Assembly: GCF_000316605.1 (NCBI RefSeq)
Contig: NC_019683.1
Location: 666,036 to 730,035, forward strand
Direction of reading: 5' to 3'
Source of the DNA: [Leptolyngbya] sp. PCC 7376
Lineage (GTDB): Bacteria; Cyanobacteriota; Cyanobacteriia; Cyanobacteriales; MRBY01
DNA: 64,000 bases
In this document: piece after piece, positions 46,835-55,883 of the stretch
Layout: the number at the start of each line of letters is the position of its first letter
Position numbering within the stretch: position 1 is the stretch's first letter
Position numbers and translations under genes: made by a program
The notes under the pieces: model-generated
What the model saw: only the letters and a program-made list of their open reading frames with translations
The model's database searches: none
What the model was told of the DNA's origin: nothing

Positions 46835-47266
46835 ATGGGCGATTTTATTGTCATTACGGGTGATCAGGCAATGTTTGATGGGTCTTCTTTTGGGGATGCG
46901 AAAGTTATCGCACCACCAGGGATTATGTCAGGCAAAGGCAAAGCTAAAATTACAGGGAAGCCTGTCTGTATCGATGGGGATGAACTCATGGTTGTGGTGC
47001 CAGGCTGTGTTTATACAACGTCGAAATGTACGATTCCCGGTAGTGGCACTTTATTTATCAAGTCTTTGGCAGGTGATCAAAAGGCAAAAAAAGTAAAGTC
47101 GGGTGGTAAGCCTGTGATTCTGAAAGGGTCACAATTTGATGCCAAATTTATGGTTCTAGTTCCTGCAATGCAACCATCTGCACCCAGTCCTATTCCCGAT
47201 ACGATGTTGCAGTATATGGGTAAAGGTTCGTTTCAAACGACAAATTCAAAGGTTAAGGGTTCCTAA
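46835..47266 (+). CDS. PAAR-like spike-tip protein (Cis10-like)
   Basis: A 143-residue protein with the segments GDQAMFDGSSFGDAKVIAPPG, ITGKPVCIDGDE, VPGCVYTTSKCTIPGSGTL and GGKPVILKGSQFDAKFMVLVP. Short strands between Gly/Pro turns with conserved cysteines match PAAR-like proteins that cap the spike. It would sharpen the tip encoded at 36930. Its position after the fibre instead of after gp25 is an arrangement found in some CIS loci. Confidence 0.8.
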   Translation: MGDFIVITGDQAMFDGSSFGDAKVIAPPGIMSGKGKAKITGKPVCIDGDELMVVVPGCVYTTSKCTIPGSGTLFIKSLAGDQKAKKVKSGGKPVILKGSQFDAKFMVLVPAMQPSAPSPIPDTMLQYMGKGSFQTTNSKVKGS

Positions 47267-47336
47267 GTTTCGATTCGTGTCCTGAAATTACGCGTTTAGA
47301 ATATTTCCAGTGCTGTTTTATCTTGGACAAAAAGTG

Positions 47337-47555
47337 ATGAAAGAGAAGTTAGAAAAGCGTTTGGCTGAGCTAAAGCAAGAGTATGACTCTGGCCAGAAAA
47401 TGATGGCTGAGCTGGAAACAAAACAAAATAATCTACGCGATACTTTGCTGAGAATTAGCGGTGCAATCCAGATTTTAGAGGAAGAGTTATCGGATGAACC
47501 GAGTGAAGAGAGTAATGGTTCTATGGTAACTTCTTCAGAAGAATTAGTAGGTTAG
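47337..47555 (+). CDS. Small coiled-coil protein at the end of the CIS locus
   Basis: 72 residues from the ATG at 47337; an upstream start at 47310 is possible but gives an unrelated hydrophobic leader. The protein is one predicted coiled coil (MKEKLEKRLAELKQEYDSGQ through IQILEEEL) with an acidic, disordered tail. It follows the PAAR-like gene on the same strand. Unknown role; perhaps a chaperone or a small structural factor. Confidence 0.55.
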   Translation: MKEKLEKRLAELKQEYDSGQKMMAELETKQNNLRDTLLRISGAIQILEEELSDEPSEESNGSMVTSSEELVG

Positions 47556-47597
47556 TTTAGAGGTTGGCGATCGCCACAATTTATCCTGAATATCTAC

Positions 47598-49085
47598 TTA
47601 TAGAACCTTTTGCAATAGCCGATAGATAACTGTAAATAGTAAAAATATCACGACAAGACTAGCTCCTATCATCACAGCGGTGACAATAGCTGTCAGAAAA
47701 TCAATAGTGGCAAGGTATATCGACAACACAATGCTCAGTGGTGCGATCACTAAAACTAATCCACTCGGAAGTGTTTTGCGGATAGTTCCAAAGAGGATTC
47801 CTCCCATGGACGCACCCCAGAGACCAAGACCTAAATTCCAACCAAAGATTCCTGTCGCAATGAAATAGAGCAGCGTCCCTTCAAAACCAATAAAGGCAAC
47901 ACCGAGAAGGGATTTCACGAGTGAATCCCCATTATTGGGTTGAGGTGTTTGAATTGCGCGAGGAGTCGGAGCGACAGTCGGGGCTGTTTGTTTTTGTTTT
48001 TTGGGAGCTGGTGTCTGTGGACGAGTGGGTTTAATCGGTGGTGCTTTAGGTTGGATTGAAGTGGGTTGTGGTGGTAGCTGACTATAGGTTAGGGTCCGTT
48101 TTTTGGTTGCAGGAAAGGGTGGTGGTTTAATCTGTAAAGTCTTTAAGACTTCTTTCGCGGATGGGGGGCGATCGCCGGGGCTTGACTGCAACATATGATC
48201 CAGAATGGCCGTGAGCGACGGACTAATCTTGGCAAATCGCTTCCATTGCCACGTATTACTGTAGGCATCAAAAAGCGTTTCCGGTGACTCATTTGTTAGG
48301 AGCACAATGCAAGTGACCGCAAGGGCATAGAGATCTGTTGCCGGAAACACTTGGGCCCCACGCATCTGTTCTGGCGGCGCATAACCCGGAGAATAAATGC
48401 CCGTTGATCTTTTGGATGATGAACTATTTGCCGCGACACCGACTGCGACTTCCTTAACCGCACCAAAGTCGAGGAGATAGAGCAAACCATCTTTGCGACG
48501 CATAATATTTGACGGTTTAATATCACGGTGAATCGTGCCTTCAGCATGGACAAAATCCAAAACTTCTAGCATCGTCCCCAAAATTTCTAACACCGCTGTT
48601 TCCGAAAATTTGCCTTGTCGTTCCAGCTCCTGCTCTAAATCTTCCCCTTCGATATATTCCTGCACCAGATAAAAATATTGGCTATTTCCTGAACCATTTA
48701 TGGCTGGGACAATTAACGGAAAAAATGCAAATAGATCAGGGATATGTTGATGGCGATTACCGATGCGCTCTAGGACATGGGCTTCCCGTTCAAATAAACC
48801 TTGTGCTAAGGCAAGCTGATCATCATCGAGATTTCCCACTGGCTGGAATTGCTTCACCACACATTTTCGCATCGTCGGTGTATAGCGATCGCGCGCCAAG
48901 AATGCTGCCCCAAAGCCCCCTTGACCTAATAATTTTTCAACGAGATAACGACCCCCCAAAATAAGGTGCATCCCACAAGTCGTGCAATATTTTTGCTGGG
49001 CTGTTTTCAGATGGGTTGGATCATCGAGATCACTGAACTGATTAATGGGTTGACCGCAATTAGGACGGGTACAGAGGATCTCCAT
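47598..49085 (-). CDS. Eukaryotic-type Ser/Thr protein kinase with zinc ribbon and membrane tail
   Basis: A 495-residue kinase. An N-terminal zinc ribbon (Cys5, Cys10, Cys34, Cys37) precedes a full kinase domain: glycine loop GQGGFG (54-59), VVKQF lysine 78, catalytic HRDIKPSN (186-193), DFG (206-208) and PPEQ. A Pro/Thr-rich linker leads to four hydrophobic segments (about 405-490), so the kinase domain is tethered to a membrane. The gene is convergent with the CIS locus and 42 bp from its last gene. A regulatory link with the CIS is possible but not shown. Confidence 0.9.
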   Translation of the reverse strand: MEILCTRPNCGQPINQFSDLDDPTHLKTAQQKYCTTCGMHLILGGRYLVEKLLGQGGFGAAFLARDRYTPTMRKCVVKQFQPVGNLDDDQLALAQGLFEREAHVLERIGNRHQHIPDLFAFFPLIVPAINGSGNSQYFYLVQEYIEGEDLEQELERQGKFSETAVLEILGTMLEVLDFVHAEGTIHRDIKPSNIMRRKDGLLYLLDFGAVKEVAVGVAANSSSSKRSTGIYSPGYAPPEQMRGAQVFPATDLYALAVTCIVLLTNESPETLFDAYSNTWQWKRFAKISPSLTAILDHMLQSSPGDRPPSAKEVLKTLQIKPPPFPATKKRTLTYSQLPPQPTSIQPKAPPIKPTRPQTPAPKKQKQTAPTVAPTPRAIQTPQPNNGDSLVKSLLGVAFIGFEGTLLYFIATGIFGWNLGLGLWGASMGGILFGTIRKTLPSGLVLVIAPLSIVLSIYLATIDFLTAIVTAVMIGASLVVIFLLFTVIYRLLQKVL

Positions 49086-49904
49086 GGGGTTATAGACCGG
49101 GATAGAAGAAATAGCCGCAAATCGTCCATCATCCTAGCAAAGAACTCCTATAAGCACTCAACGGTTGCTGCCACTTAGAGCAATTGTCTGTGATGTCTTT
49201 GCTTAATTTCGCGCGTCTTTTCGGCCATCGCCCCTTATCTAACTGCGGTAATTGTTCTGTGCTCAGGAGAGCTAGCTCAGCTTCGTTTCAGTTTATTCAT
49301 TGTGTTTTATCTATCAAAGTAAAACATTCATCAAGAATACTCAATTTGTCGAAATATTTTTCTCATTTTTATAATTCCTATTTTTTACTTTGGGTAACTA
49401 TAAGTTCTACAAGTAATCACATCTCCAAAAATTATTGCCCAGAGGGTATTTCGGCAAAACAACAAACAATTTTGCCAAGAAAAAACAGAATTCAAAAACA
49501 ATACAAATCTGAATATTTCCCTTGGAAAGATGAATTTATGCTGCAAAAAATATTTTTTATGATCTACAATTAACAGTGTGGTTAAGCAAATAAAACATTT
49601 CGCAAAAATATCTTTGCAGAACAGATTTTGGGATTGAAAATGCTATTTTTGATCCCAATATATTTAGATATTAAAGATAATCACTTGGCTATTTATTTCT
49701 GGTGATTTCATTGATTTTTTGGGACGCTAGAAATTTCTGAAAAGTCCTGAAAGCTTTTTTTTAAAGCTTTTACTTTCAAAAGATATGTCTTGAATTATTC
49801 AAAATATAAAAAGTGATTTATTTATTGTAAGCTCACAATTTTGCAATGTAGAGAAAAGAATTTTCTGGATTTTAGTGTTTATTTAATTACGGAGTGAAAC
49901 TTTC
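49086..49904. other. AT-rich intergenic region
   Basis: An 819-bp AT-rich gap. A 129-codon frame at 49184-49573 has no coding character. Two copies of the palindrome AAAGCTTT around an A/T tract (49750-49770) could form a terminator-like stem. The segment just before 49905 should hold the promoter of the DUF2892-like gene. Confidence 0.4.
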
Positions 49905-50105
49905 ATGTTTAACAATCTTGGTATGGGCGATCACCTAATTCGTATTTTCTTGGCAAGTGTTTTTGGATTTTTGGGTTTATCTATTTATGGTGGCTCTACC
50001 GTAGGTGTTGTTCTCGATTTCGCTGCTGGCATCCTCGCCTTTAGTGCCCTAGTTGGTTCCTGTATGCTCTATGGCTTATTTGGCATTAATACCCGCTCTC
50101 AATAG
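49905..50105 (+). CDS. Small DUF2892-like membrane protein
   Basis: A 66-residue protein with two hydrophobic segments (IRIFLASVFGFLGLSIYG and FAAGILAFSALVGSCMLYGLFGI), starting MFNNLGMGDHLIRI. This is the pattern of DUF2892 (YgaP-like membrane part without rhodanese), including the GSCMLYGLFGI end. It is 74 bp upstream of the Rieske gene and likely cotranscribed. Confidence 0.78.
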   Translation: MFNNLGMGDHLIRIFLASVFGFLGLSIYGGSTVGVVLDFAAGILAFSALVGSCMLYGLFGINTRSQ

Positions 50106-50179
50106 TTGCGATAAACCTCAATTTTTTTTGATCTTTTCAAGTTTGTTATTGTTTATTTCTCCCTACAAGGAGTTAAAAA

Positions 50180-50713
50180 ATGGAAGACAGTTTCTCAATT
50201 GATAGTCCATCACTATCGCGCCGACAACTACTTAACTTTTTAACTGGAGCGGTTGTCGTAAGCACCGTCGCACCTGCTCTATACCCCGCTGCCAAATACT
50301 TTGTTCCTCCCCGTAAAGTTGAGGAAGATGGTTCACTCTTGGCGAAAGATATTAATGGTAATCTCATCCCGGTCAGCCAACTTCTGGCAGAAGAACCGGG
50401 CACAAGAGCTTTGGTAGCAGGACTGGCAGGGGAACCCACCTATGTCACGATTAAGGAAGATGACGCTTTGCACCCTTGGGGCATTGTGGACAATTGCACC
50501 CACCTGGGTTGTACGTTTCCGTGGAACGAAAATGACGCCCAATTTCAGTGCCCTTGCCATGGTTCTCGTTATGACTCTGAAGGTCGTGTTGTGAGAGGGC
50601 CAGCGCCGTTACCGTTGCGTCTTATCCATGTACAAATTGATGGAAAGTATATTCGTCTTGTCCCTTGGACAGAGCTAGATCCGCGCACGGGTGAAAAGCC
50701 TTGGTGGATGTAA
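50180..50713 (+). CDS. petC: Rieske iron-sulfur protein, PetC2-like isoform
   Basis: A 177-residue Rieske protein of the cytochrome b6f complex. It has an N-terminal RRQLLNF signal-anchor (13-38), the flexible hinge and the cluster ligands Cys106/His108 (CTHLGC) and Cys124/His127 (CPCHGS), with the disulfide pair Cys111/Cys126. The N-terminal SLSRRQLLNFLTG and the ILAEEPGTRALVAGLAGEPTY region resemble the alternative isoform PetC2 more than the main PetC, which is normally linked to petA. There is no petA here. AAGGAGTT precedes the ATG. Confidence 0.9.
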   Translation: MEDSFSIDSPSLSRRQLLNFLTGAVVVSTVAPALYPAAKYFVPPRKVEEDGSLLAKDINGNLIPVSQLLAEEPGTRALVAGLAGEPTYVTIKEDDALHPWGIVDNCTHLGCTFPWNENDAQFQCPCHGSRYDSEGRVVRGPAPLPLRLIHVQIDGKYIRLVPWTELDPRTGEKPWWM

Positions 50714-50828
50714 CGTTAACAGGTCTGGAGGTTGGGCGATCGCCCACTAGATAGGTGAGAGTACAGCCTCCTCAGAAGATATCAGTCAACACAAAAGTTT
50801 ATTCGGTCTCCCTTCCCAGCAGCAAATC

Positions 50829-51959
50829 CTAGTACAGTTCGTATTTCAGCAATCGACACTCAATGCCGCCGTTATACACAACAAAACGCCGTGATGCTCG
50901 TAATCCCACTTTTTTTGCGAGGTCTGAATTGCCTGTCAGAATGTATCCTGTCCAGCCTTTAAACTTTTGTTTGAAGACATCACCAATAGTTTTGTAAAGC
51001 AACTCCAAATCCTGATCATGACCGATGCGCATTCCATAGGGAGGGTTACAAATAATCACGCCATGATCCGCTGGCGCTTCAACTTCTTCTAATGAACGAC
51101 AAGTCAATTTGATTTGCTCTGCAACGCCGCAATTCTCTGCATTTGTCCAAGCTTGCTGGACAACCTCTTGATCATTATCTTGCCCAATAATTGGCTGCTG
51201 AAGTTCGTCTTTTGCCGCGTATTCAGCTTCATTAAGTAGATCTTGCCAGAGGTCTGCATCGTAGTCATGCCAATGCTGAAACCCAAAATCTCCCTGAAAT
51301 AATCCCGGTGCAAAGTTCATACTTTTCAATGCACCTTCAATGAGAAATGTCCCCGAACCACATAGCGGATCGACGAGTGGTAAATCCGGCGTCCATTCGG
51401 CAAGGTCAAGTAACGCTGCAGCAAAATTTTCTTTGAGAGGCGCTTTACCCATTGCGGGACGATAACCCCGCCGATGCAAACTATGGCCAGAACTATCGAG
51501 ACTTAAAATGCAACGGTTTTCGTGGATATGTGCATTAATTTGTACGTCTGGATCTTCGACATTAACGCTGGAGCGATCGCCAGTCTGGTCGCGTTGCTGA
51601 TCGATGATGGCATTTTTAATTTGGAGGGCAGTGAAATGAGTGTGATTGAGCTTTTTATTTTTGCCTGTGCAATTGACCGCAATCGTTTGGTCGGGCGAGA
51701 GATATTCTGACCAATCAATACTTTGCACACCGCGATAGAGTTCTTTAACGGTAAACGCTTTGACCCGCTTAATTTGCACCAATACCCGAAAAGCTAAGCG
51801 CGACCATAAATTGACTTTATAAAGCAGACGGCGATCGCCCTGAAAATAGACACCACAATAGTCTGGTCGAATATCCTGCGCGCCCAAATTTTCGAGTTCT
51901 GTGGCTGCAATATCTTCTACACCCCGTGCCACCGTCGCGAAATATTGTTGCATTACCAT
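50829..51959 (-). CDS. THUMP-domain RNA methyltransferase (RlmL/Trm14 group)
   Basis: A 376-residue SAM-dependent enzyme. The THUMP domain spans roughly 50-165. The Rossmann methyltransferase follows with motif I VDPLCGSGTFLIEG (196-209) and the catalytic NPPYG (305-309) typical of N2-guanine or N6-adenine RNA methyltransferases. Length matches the RlmL N-terminal half or the cyanobacterial 23S/tRNA methyltransferases that lack the RlmK domain. The exact target nucleotide is not determined. Convergent with petC. Confidence 0.9.
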   Translation of the reverse strand: MVMQQYFATVARGVEDIAATELENLGAQDIRPDYCGVYFQGDRRLLYKVNLWSRLAFRVLVQIKRVKAFTVKELYRGVQSIDWSEYLSPDQTIAVNCTGKNKKLNHTHFTALQIKNAIIDQQRDQTGDRSSVNVEDPDVQINAHIHENRCILSLDSSGHSLHRRGYRPAMGKAPLKENFAAALLDLAEWTPDLPLVDPLCGSGTFLIEGALKSMNFAPGLFQGDFGFQHWHDYDADLWQDLLNEAEYAAKDELQQPIIGQDNDQEVVQQAWTNAENCGVAEQIKLTCRSLEEVEAPADHGVIICNPPYGMRIGHDQDLELLYKTIGDVFKQKFKGWTGYILTGNSDLAKKVGLRASRRFVVYNGGIECRLLKYELY

Positions 51960-52092
51960 TTATCGTCTGAAAATCCATGATCCAGTGTAGTGGATAAGGG
52001 CGATCGCCTCTCTTTCTGAGAGGTGGTAGTCTTCAGTAATATAGAGTTCGCAGAACCTACTTCTAAGGCAATAATCTCTTATCATTACCGCA

Positions 52093-52662
52093 ATGTCCTG
52101 GTCTTTCACCAAAACCCAAAGATTAGCTTTATCCGGTCGCCACAGTTGGGAAGACTTTAAAGCGATTCAGTCGGTAATGGGCAAACAATTAGGACTGCGA
52201 CTGACTTATTTAGACGGCGAGATTGAGTTGAAAACTAGAGGCGAATATCACGAATACATTAAGAGTATGCTCAATCTCTTTCTTAGCATTCATTTTTGGC
52301 GAGAAAAAATCGACTTTATTCCAGTGGGCAGTGCCACGCGCGAATCTGAAGAGCAATCGGTGTCCTTTGAGCCGGACGAATCGTATTATCTCGCTGAGCA
52401 GAAAGACCATCCTGACCTCGCTATCGAAATCAGTCTCCTTAGTGATGACCCCCAGACACTCGAAAAATATCAACGGCTAGGGATCCAAGAAGTGTGGATG
52501 TGGCAAGATAAGAAATTTTCTCTCTACACCTTAAACTCAGATAATTATCAAGAAATTGCAGCGAGCCAATTATTGCCCAATCTGAATTTTTCATTACTAG
52601 AAGAATGTTTACTGATGCCGTCCCGTTTGCAAGCCATTCAGAGGTTTACCGAAAATCACTAA
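52093..52662 (+). CDS. Uma2-family (DUF820) putative nuclease
   Basis: A 189-residue protein of the PD-(D/E)xK-like Uma2 family, very abundant in cyanobacteria. It contains LTYLDGEIELKTRGEYHEYI, the SVSFEPDESYYL acidic motif, PDLAIEIS, LEKYQRLGIQEVWMW and a C-terminal LLPNLNFSLLEECL. The Asp/Glu-x-Asp arrangement of the fold (DLAIEIS) is kept. Physiological role of the family is unknown. It is alone on this strand before the MarR gene. Confidence 0.85.
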   Translation: MSWSFTKTQRLALSGRHSWEDFKAIQSVMGKQLGLRLTYLDGEIELKTRGEYHEYIKSMLNLFLSIHFWREKIDFIPVGSATRESEEQSVSFEPDESYYLAEQKDHPDLAIEISLLSDDPQTLEKYQRLGIQEVWMWQDKKFSLYTLNSDNYQEIAASQLLPNLNFSLLEECLLMPSRLQAIQRFTENH

Positions 52663-52767
52663 TTCGATTTTTGTTCATGGGCGATCGCCACACTGAGTCA
52701 GAAATTACAGAGATAATGGAGGCCGTAAGATGGGGAATGTGCGGTTCCAAACCTAACCATAACTATA

Positions 52768-53235
52768 ATGTCCGATTCTTCTTCAAATGCTGATTTTATT
52801 GAACAATGGCGCCATGCCCTTGCTCCATACAACCTAGGATATAAACTCAAACTTGTATCCCAGTTGATGTATCGCGATTTTTTAGAGCGGCTAGAACCCT
52901 ATGGACTGACACCATTTCATTACCTTGTCCTCTGTTGCCTCTGGGAAGAAGATGGACTCTCAACTTCCGGCATCGCCGCTAAGCTAAAGCAATTAGGGGC
53001 AACTCTTACAGGGGTAGTAGATCGGATGGAAACTCGCAATTTGGTTTATCGAGAACGGGATCCAGGCGATCGCCGCATTGTTCGTATCTGGCTGACAGAG
53101 GATGGTGTAGCCCTTAAAAATATTCTCCCAGCTATGAGCGCAGAAACGATTAGCCATGCCACCGAAAATATCCCAAAAGCTGAACAGGCAATAGTTTTAG
53201 AGGCTCTAGACCAGATCATCAAAAACTTACTTTAG
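52768..53235 (+). CDS. MarR-family transcriptional regulator
   Basis: A 155-residue winged-helix regulator. The DNA-binding region spans about 45-110: GLTPFHYLVLCCLWEEDGLST, IAAKLKQLGATLTGVVDRMETRNLVYRERD, then the wing DRRIVRIWLTEDG. MarR proteins are dimeric repressors often responsive to small aromatic or oxidative signals. The adjacent small membrane-protein gene downstream is a plausible target. Confidence 0.9.
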   Translation: MSDSSSNADFIEQWRHALAPYNLGYKLKLVSQLMYRDFLERLEPYGLTPFHYLVLCCLWEEDGLSTSGIAAKLKQLGATLTGVVDRMETRNLVYRERDPGDRRIVRIWLTEDGVALKNILPAMSAETISHATENIPKAEQAIVLEALDQIIKNLL

Positions 53236-53380
53236 AAATTTTTTCTATCTAATATTGCTTTTTTGAGAAATAGTCAATATATTAATAGTCAATGTATTAA
53301 GTAATTTGAGGCTTGAAATTTCACCAAGCCGTTTTTGATGATTATGGCCAGTGATTTAGAGAGTCTCTTGGGATGTGATT

Positions 53381-53893
53381 ATGCCGAAGTTAAGCATGAA
53401 GCAAAGACATTGGTTGTTATCTTTCCATATTGGATTTGCGGCACTGTGGACAGGGACAGTGTCAAGTCTGTTTTTGCTGTCATTCCGCAATATGAGCTCA
53501 GACAATGCCGATATTCTGTTTGCATTGAATTCTGCGATTAATTTGCTCGATGAGTATCTTGTGATTCCTGCTGCGATTGGTTCAGTTTTGACTGCGACTT
53601 TACTCTGTTGGACGACAAATTATGGCTTTACTAAATTCTATTGGGTGATCTCGAAATGGTTTTTGACGAGTGGATTAGTGATTTTTGGGACATTTTGGTT
53701 ATTTCCCTGGGGTAACGCGGCAGAGAGAATTTCAGTGACAGAAGGGTCGAATGCTTTTGCAAATTCTGTTTATGCTTTCGATGCAAAAGGAGTATTAATT
53801 GGCTCAATTATTCAGGCTGTTTTTTTACTCATGATTATTGGTATTTCCGTTATCAAGCCTTGGGGGAGAAGACCTATCAAGAAACAGAGTTGA
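53381..53893 (+). CDS. Four-helix membrane protein of unknown family
   Basis: About 170 residues from the ATG at 53381, with an alternative ATG at 53396. Four hydrophobic helices are visible (WLLSFHIGFAALWTGTVSSLFLL, YLVIPAAIGSVLTATLLCW, WFLTSGLVIFGTFWLF, VLIGSIIQAVFLLMIIGISVI). A conserved His in HIGFAALW and the helix layout resemble small heme/DUF2269-like membrane proteins, but this is weak. It follows the MarR gene by 145 bp. Confidence 0.65.
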   Translation: MPKLSMKQRHWLLSFHIGFAALWTGTVSSLFLLSFRNMSSDNADILFALNSAINLLDEYLVIPAAIGSVLTATLLCWTTNYGFTKFYWVISKWFLTSGLVIFGTFWLFPWGNAAERISVTEGSNAFANSVYAFDAKGVLIGSIIQAVFLLMIIGISVIKPWGRRPIKKQS

Positions 53894-53915
53894 GGGTTTG
53901 CGAGTAGAAAAAAAT

Positions 53916-54836
53916 CTAAGGTGTACTGCCAATTTGCTTTAAACCCACAGCAGAGTGAATTGTTTCTAGCAAAGATTCGCGTAATGGTGATGGTTCTGGT
54001 TTATCTAGCCAGGCGATCGCCATTTGTATTTCAGGGACAGGGTCTTGGAGTGGAATGAATTTTACGCCGGGAGTTGCGAGAGTTCGTGAAGATGCAGGCA
54101 AGAGTGATACCCCAAAACCCGCAGCAATGAAACTCAATTTCATTGGGATATCATTAGCTTCCTGGCGAATCTGTGGCGTAAAACCATATTGTTTACAGAT
54201 ATCCAGTAATCGCTTTAACAGACCACAGCTACCATCATGTGGCCCAGTAACCCATAGATCTGTCGCTAAATCTTCTAGGTCGATCGTTTCAGAATTGGCA
54301 AGGGGGTGTTTCTCTGGCAAAACCGCAACTAAAGGATCACTAAATAACACTTGAAACTTTAAATCTGTCGTCGCTATCACTGGATCAAGCAATCCCACAG
54401 TAATTTTCTTTTCCCTCAGTGCTTTGACTTGTTTGCCGGAAGACATTTCTTGCAGGACTAATTCGATGCCGGGATAGCTCTGGTGAAACTGCCGAATAAT
54501 TTTGAGAACAATGTCATGACGAGTCGAACTTTCAATACCCATCACAATGCGGCCAATTTTACCCTGTGCCACTTTTTGGGTGTTCTGAATTGCTTGCTCA
54601 ACAGCTTGTATGATTTGTCGACATTCATCAAAAAAAGTAATTCCTGCCGGTGTCAAAGAGATTTTTCGCTTCGTTCTATCGAGTAACTGAATCCCAATTT
54701 CTTTCTCTAGATTCTGTATTTGGCGACTTAGGAGAGACTGTGCAATCCGAAGTTTTTTGGCGGCTCTTGTGAAGTTAAGTTCTTCCGCTACTGCCACAAA
54801 ATAACGAATTTGTCGAAACTCAATATCATTGTTCAT
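53916..54836 (-). CDS. LysR-family transcriptional regulator
   Basis: A 306-residue LTTR. The N-terminal helix-turn-helix has EFRQIRYFVAVAEELNFTRAAKKLRIAQSLLSRQIQNLEKEIG, and the periplasmic-binding-like effector domain spans about 95-300. The gene starts close to the left end of an IS1 insertion whose removal reconstitutes an upstream region leading to the nitroreductase gene. The LysR protein may regulate that divergent nitroreductase. Confidence 0.92.
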   Translation of the reverse strand: MNNDIEFRQIRYFVAVAEELNFTRAAKKLRIAQSLLSRQIQNLEKEIGIQLLDRTKRKISLTPAGITFFDECRQIIQAVEQAIQNTQKVAQGKIGRIVMGIESSTRHDIVLKIIRQFHQSYPGIELVLQEMSSGKQVKALREKKITVGLLDPVIATTDLKFQVLFSDPLVAVLPEKHPLANSETIDLEDLATDLWVTGPHDGSCGLLKRLLDICKQYGFTPQIRQEANDIPMKLSFIAAGFGVSLLPASSRTLATPGVKFIPLQDPVPEIQMAIAWLDKPEPSPLRESLLETIHSAVGLKQIGSTP

Positions 54837-54940
54837 GTCTGAAGCGTATTATTTCCCATGTGATTCAGTATTGGGTACGATTTTCTGTGATCAATATCCT
54901 AAGTTAAAAAGCTCGTACTCTTTTGTCTATATTCAATTTG

Positions 54941-55701
54941 GGCGTTGGTGAATTGAGGTATGAATCTATGAGGGTCGAGGGATAGGAACATCCCAGAACT
55001 TGAGATAGTGAATCAGCAATCGAATCGAATGCTCTAACATTTCCACAGACTTTGAATAACATAAGGTCTTTCGATGGAGTCGAGCGAGATAATGCCGCAA
55101 TCGAGTGTTCTCTCCTTCGACTCGAGTCATATAGGTCTTACTGATAATCTGGTCCCCATCGGGTACAAAGATGGGATAAACTTTCCAGCCATCTGTGACG
55201 TAAAAGAAGCATCTCCAGAGACTAACGATTGCCCATAGTGGCTTGAATGTCTCTGCACTTCTGTCACCAATAGTCCAAGCAAGAATACCTGGTTGAAAGT
55301 GGTCTACTGCTGTCCAGAGCCAGACCTTGTTTTTTTAGCACCGACGAATGTTTGAAGTTCATCGAGTTCCCCGACCTGAGGCATCTCTTCCGGTTCATAA
55401 GCATCAGGCAGCAATGCACCGACTTGTTTGACCCAAGTGATGACGGTAGTGTGGTGCACTCCTTTCACCCGTTCAATGGCTCGAAAGCCCATACCGTTGA
55501 CATACATTTTGAGGCATTCACGTTTGAAGGCATTTGAGTAGCCGAGCTGACTATAGTGGTCGATAAACTGACGACCGCAATCTACACAGATGTGATTCTG
55601 TTTGCCTTTTTTCTTTCCGTTCTTACGGATATGAGTAGATTGGCATTCTGGACATTCCATTGAGTCAACAACCTCCATTCATACCTCTATTCTGCAACGC
55701 C
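54941..55701 (-). mobile_element. IS1-family insertion sequence with perfect 8-bp target duplication
   Basis: A 761-bp element with imperfect inverted repeats of about 25 bp (54941-54965, 55677-55701; outer sequence GGCGTTG). The octamer TCAATTTG occurs on both sides (54933-54940 and 55702-55709), the size of duplication IS1 makes. Its two transposase frames are intact. It therefore inserted recently, between the LysR gene and the nitroreductase gene. Confidence 0.93.
54966..55678 (-). CDS. IS1-family transposase with A7 slippery site
   Basis: Frame 1 (ATG at 55678, or 55660, to 55304) encodes the InsA zinc-ribbon (CPECQ...CVDCGRQF) and helix-turn-helix with GVHHTTVITWVKQVG. Frame 2 encodes the InsB' DDE domain (VWLWTAVDHFQPGILAW, YVTDGWKVYP, EGENTRLRHYLARLHRKT) and ends at the TAG at 54966-54968. 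The frames overlap at a run of seven A on the coding strand (55330-55336), the expected place for -1 frameshifting. Different from the IS1 at 16110. Confidence 0.88.
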
Positions 55702-55883
55702 TCAATTTGAAGGTATTCTCAGGATATTTGTCTTGTATTCCAACGTAATTTGCCGATCCAATGATGAGCGATCGTCTTTTAATTCGAATAGATGGGTGGT
55801 TTAAAGATTTGTCAAAATTGAGATTGGTTTGTCGTTTTTCTCTGATGATGAAGGCGATCGCCAAACCCATAGGATTAGACAAA

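Noticed and set aside
49184-49573. 129-codon plus-strand frame
   Set aside because: AT-rich sequence with unusual composition, no ribosome-binding site, no domain signal; looks like a chance frame in a non-coding region.
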